Assembly (NCBI GenBank): GCA_964447405.1
Contig: CAYUSP010000002.1
Coordinates: 682,001-746,000 of the forward strand
DNA length: 64,000 nucleotides
Direction: 5' to 3'
Source of the DNA: JALNZF01 sp964447405
GTDB lineage: Bacteria > Nitrospirota > UBA9217
How positions within the stretch are numbered: position 1 is the first letter of the stretch; each line of letters begins with the position of its first letter. Below are positions 61,803 to 64,000 of the stretch, in pieces. A program made the position numbers and the translations under genes. Below the pieces are notes generated by a model. That model saw nothing but the letters and a program-made list of their open reading frames with translations. It ran no database searches and was not told the DNA's origin.

Positions 61803-62261
61803 ATGCGTCGTATCTCTTCCCGCATGACATTCATCAGCAAGCGCATTTTCCCGATTTACTGGTTCGGATTCCTGGCTGTCTTTGCTGCCTTCTCAATATC
61901 GTTCATGATTACAACTGGACAGATTCAAATAGTATTTCTGCTTGTTCCGGCAGGCATGGCAATTGTCGGCTATGTCATAATGAAAAAGTTCGTATTCGAC
62001 CTTGTGGATGAAGTCTGGGATGCCGGTGATGCGCTTATCGTAAAAAATAAGAACGAGGAGATCCGCATTCCTTTATCTGAAATCATGAATATCAGCTACA
62101 CCTATCTTACAAATCCTCCGAGAGTAACACTCTTGCTGCGGCATCCAGGCCGTTTTGGGTCCGAGGTTACCTTTTCGCCGCCCGTCAGCTTCATCCCGTT
62201 CAAGAAGAGTCCGATTATGACCGAGTTGATCGAGCGAGTTGATGCACTGAGAAAAAAATGA
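61803..62261 (+). CDS. Hypothetical two-helix membrane protein
   Basis: 152 residues. Two membrane helices (about 17-38 and 42-60) are followed by a soluble PH-like beta domain (VWDAGDALIVKNKNEEIRIPLSEIMNISYTYLTNPPRVTLLLRHPGRFGSEVTFSPP). The overall plan resembles small bacterial PH-domain membrane proteins. The function is unknown. The ribosome binding site is weak (taggaga). Confidence 0.6.
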   Translation: MRRISSRMTFISKRIFPIYWFGFLAVFAAFSISFMITTGQIQIVFLLVPAGMAIVGYVIMKKFVFDLVDEVWDAGDALIVKNKNEEIRIPLSEIMNISYTYLTNPPRVTLLLRHPGRFGSEVTFSPPVSFIPFKKSPIMTELIERVDALRKK

Positions 62262-62393
62262 ACCGCAGGCCGAGGCCACGGTAAGCCCGAACAGCGCATA
62301 CGGATGGGAAGATGTAACTATCTATCCTGCAAAATGACACGATAAGTTCAAAGGTGCATATTACTATACTTTATGCATAAAGGGGAAATCATC

Positions 62394-62840
62394 ATGTCCA
62401 CAAACACGGTCAGATTGCATCGTATACTTCGAGCCAAGCCGGAACGCGTCTATCGGGCATTCCTCGATGCCGACGCACTGGTTAAATGGTTTCCCCCTCA
62501 TGGCTTCATTGGCAAGGTCCTCCAGATCGACGCCAAAGTCGGCGGCACCTATAAGATGTCGTTCACGAACTTCTCGACGGGTCAAAGCCACTCTTTTGGC
62601 GGAACGTACCTTGAACTGGTTCCCAACGAACGCATTCGCAATACGGACAAGTTCGACGATCCCAACCTGCCCGGAGAAATGCTGACAACCGTATCCCTGA
62701 GACAGGTATCTGTCGGAACTGAGTTGAACATAGTGCAAGAAGGGATCCCGGAAGTCATACCATTGGAGGCCTGCTATCTGGGCTGGCAGGAATCGCTCAC
62801 GCTGCTTGCGCAGCTTGTCGAGCCAGAGATCCCGGGGTAA
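62394..62840 (+). CDS. SRPBCC/AHSA1-like protein
   Basis: About 148 residues from MSTNTVRLHRILRAKPERVYRAFLDADALVKWFPP. This is the typical start of START-like/AHSA1 proteins that bind hydrophobic ligands or help Hsp90-like ATPases. The rest follows the family pattern (GGTYKMSFTNFSTG, LGWQESLTLLAQLVEPEIP). aggggaaa precedes the ATG. Confidence 0.85.
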   Translation: MSTNTVRLHRILRAKPERVYRAFLDADALVKWFPPHGFIGKVLQIDAKVGGTYKMSFTNFSTGQSHSFGGTYLELVPNERIRNTDKFDDPNLPGEMLTTVSLRQVSVGTELNIVQEGIPEVIPLEACYLGWQESLTLLAQLVEPEIPG

Positions 62841-62979
62841 CAAGGGAACGCATAACCGCCCGTTAGGTGAAGATACAGAATTGTCTGATACAGAGGTGGC
62901 CTTTATGACTCGTGAGAACAAAATAACCGCGCTCAGAACAGTAAGGGGTTTTTTCAAAATAGCATGATCAGGATCCCTG

Positions 62980-63753
62980 TTGAGAGTTCTCAACAATGCC
63001 TATGATCACCCGATGCAAACCGAGGAGCAAGCCGCCATGCCTCTGGCTGGCGGACTGATGCAACATGGCTATCAGTGCGGCATGATCTGGGGCGCGGCGC
63101 TTGCCGCGGGTGCACAGGCGTACCGACTTCATAGCGCAGGCACGCGCGCCGAAACCGGGGCAATGATCGCAGCACAACAGCTTGTGAAGTCCTTCAGAAG
63201 TCTTAATAATTATGTCAATTGCATAGACATAACCAGCATAGACAAGTCATCAACTGCAATGCAGATGTTCACGTATTTTTTTTTAAAAGGCGGGACCATA
63301 AGCTGCATGCGCATGGCGGTCAAATATGCACCAGCAGCATTCAAGGAGATCAATTCAGCTCTTGCAGGGGAGTCGCGCGATGCGTCCTTCGCACCGGTAA
63401 GCTGCGCGGCACTGCTTGCGAAAAAACTGGGCGCGTCCGATATGCATGCGGCCATGGCAGCGGGATTGGCAGGCGGTATCGGCTTGAGCGGCGGCGCCTG
63501 CGGGGCATTGGGCGCAGCAGTATGGATCAACGGGATGAACAGGCTGAGGGGTGGAGCCGCTAAGCTTGATTTTATGGACCCCGAAGCCCAGGATGTTATT
63601 GCCAGATTTGTACAACGTACTGGTTCTAAATTCGAGTGCTCCAAAATAGTCGGACGGAGGTTCAAGGATGTTGACGACCATGCCTCCTATGTACGCGGGG
63701 GAGGCTGCTCGAAGATCATTGAAACATTGGCCGCTCGGCAATACACCGCATGA
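62980..63753 (+). CDS. C_GCAxxG_C_C family redox protein, N-terminus interrupted by TGA
   Basis: 257 residues in the open frame from TTG 62980. Conserved Cys of the C_GCAxxG_C_C family are in YQCGMIWGAALAAG, VNCIDIT, ISCMRMAV, SCAALLAKKLG and GGACGALGAAVW. The family is predicted to bind an Fe-S cluster or metal and to be redox-active. An in-frame TGA lies at 62965-62967. The frame above it (ATG 62905, good agaggtgg site; MTRENKITALRTVRGFFKIA) reads like the natural N-terminus of the family. A nonsense change, a recoding event or a new start on TTG/CTG are the options. Confidence 0.8.
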   Translation: MRVLNNAYDHPMQTEEQAAMPLAGGLMQHGYQCGMIWGAALAAGAQAYRLHSAGTRAETGAMIAAQQLVKSFRSLNNYVNCIDITSIDKSSTAMQMFTYFFLKGGTISCMRMAVKYAPAAFKEINSALAGESRDASFAPVSCAALLAKKLGASDMHAAMAAGLAGGIGLSGGACGALGAAVWINGMNRLRGGAAKLDFMDPEAQDVIARFVQRTGSKFECSKIVGRRFKDVDDHASYVRGGGCSKIIETLAARQYTA

Positions 63754-63844
63754 GCTTTCTTGAACAACAGCAGCAGAATTGTCAGCCTGGCATTCCACAT
63801 ACTATTGCGCCAAGACGCAAACGAACGATCTGGTATTATTCCCC

Positions 63845-64000
63845 ATGATTGAACTCAAGAACATCGATCTTCGCAATGATCCTCATGCAGCGCTTTATGT
63901 GAAACACGAGATCGTTCAGGTGTGCTTTGCGAATAGCGACGGCGGACTGATCAGCCAGGAAGGCCTCAATCGCTACAGCGCAGGCGACGCCATGATCACC
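63845..64000 (+). CDS. Partial gene at window edge
   Basis: The frame opens at ATG 63845 and runs off the end of the window. The 52 visible residues (MIELKNIDLRNDPHAALYVK...LISQEGLNRYSAGDAMIT) suggest a small globular domain with the pattern 'YxxGDAxxT', perhaps PGDYG-like, but are too few to assign. The ribosome binding site is weak. Confidence 0.45.
   Translation, partial: MIELKNIDLRNDPHAALYVKHEIVQVCFANSDGGLISQEGLNRYSAGDAMIT

Noticed and set aside
1..64000. CRISPR arrays, rRNA genes, prophage or an origin of replication
   Set aside because: No regularly spaced repeats, rRNA-like sequence, phage structural genes or DnaA-box clusters were noticed.

Overview
The window reads as chromosomal DNA of a Gram-negative (diderm), anaerobic or respiratorily flexible bacterium. 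LpxC, an outer-membrane phospholipase, several outer-membrane barrels and many lipobox lipoproteins show the outer membrane. RNase J, large multiheme c-type cytochromes with the Geobacter-style CxxxxCH/CxxCH domain, an ADP-forming acetyl-CoA synthetase and dense c-di-GMP/cAMP-type signalling point to Desulfobacterota (Geobacter-like) or Nitrospirota. I cannot choose between these from the sequence alone. There is no rRNA, CRISPR array or prophage. Two tRNA genes (Asp, Val) lie near 15.4-15.6 kb.

Layout. 0-8 kb: the end of RNase J, a GH13 amylase, outer-membrane phospholipase A, a patatin-like lipoprotein, an orphan lipoprotein, a SagB-type nitroreductase and a REP-associated tyrosine transposase with its REP repeats. 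8-16 kb: small exported proteins, a PAS histidine kinase, a FAD/NAD oxidoreductase, an acyl-CoA ligase, an M3 oligopeptidase, the tRNA pair and a DUF4149 membrane protein. 16-21.3 kb: a candidate porin-cytochrome conduit (9-heme periplasmic cytochrome, outer-membrane barrel, 7-heme lipoprotein, 11-16-heme lipoprotein). 21.3-27.6 kb: an acetyl-CoA/acetate block (CoA transferase fused to GNAT, STAS-like protein, ADP-forming acetyl-CoA synthetase, Pta-N/DRTGG-like protein) interrupted by a four-helix-bundle gene with an in-frame stop. 27.6-36 kb: aminotransferase IV, DeoC, LysM/M23 peptidase, lipoprotein, LpxC, a TPR protein, two peptide-ABC ATPases without permeases, and two paralogous small membrane proteins.

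36-48 kb is the most regulatory part and lies on the minus strand. One four-gene operon joins a TPR/outer-membrane protein, a FecR-domain protein, an Ig/beta-helix lipoprotein and a CHASE2 adenylate cyclase. A second four-gene operon, behind a strong sigma70-type promoter, joins a PocR-GAF-GAF-GGDEF diguanylate cyclase, an NTPase fused to an RsbW-like kinase domain, a STAS protein and a GAF-HD-GYP phosphodiesterase. The second looks like c-di-GMP synthesis and breakdown wired to an anti-sigma type partner switch.

48-64 kb: a CpXC protein, topoisomerase IV subunit A, YjbQ, a TMTC-like TPR membrane protein with a glycosyltransferase, a POTRA-less Omp85-type barrel, a quinone-reductase-like flavoprotein, a UbiB/AarF kinase, a DUF3795 protein, an 83-aa protein with a PAS-LuxR regulator, small membrane proteins, an SRPBCC protein, a C_GCAxxG_C_C redox protein with an in-frame TGA, and a partial gene at the right edge.

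Most promising for new biology: the c-di-GMP/partner-switch operon, the porin-cytochrome locus with non-canonical heme motifs, and the FecR/CHASE2/surface-protein operon.
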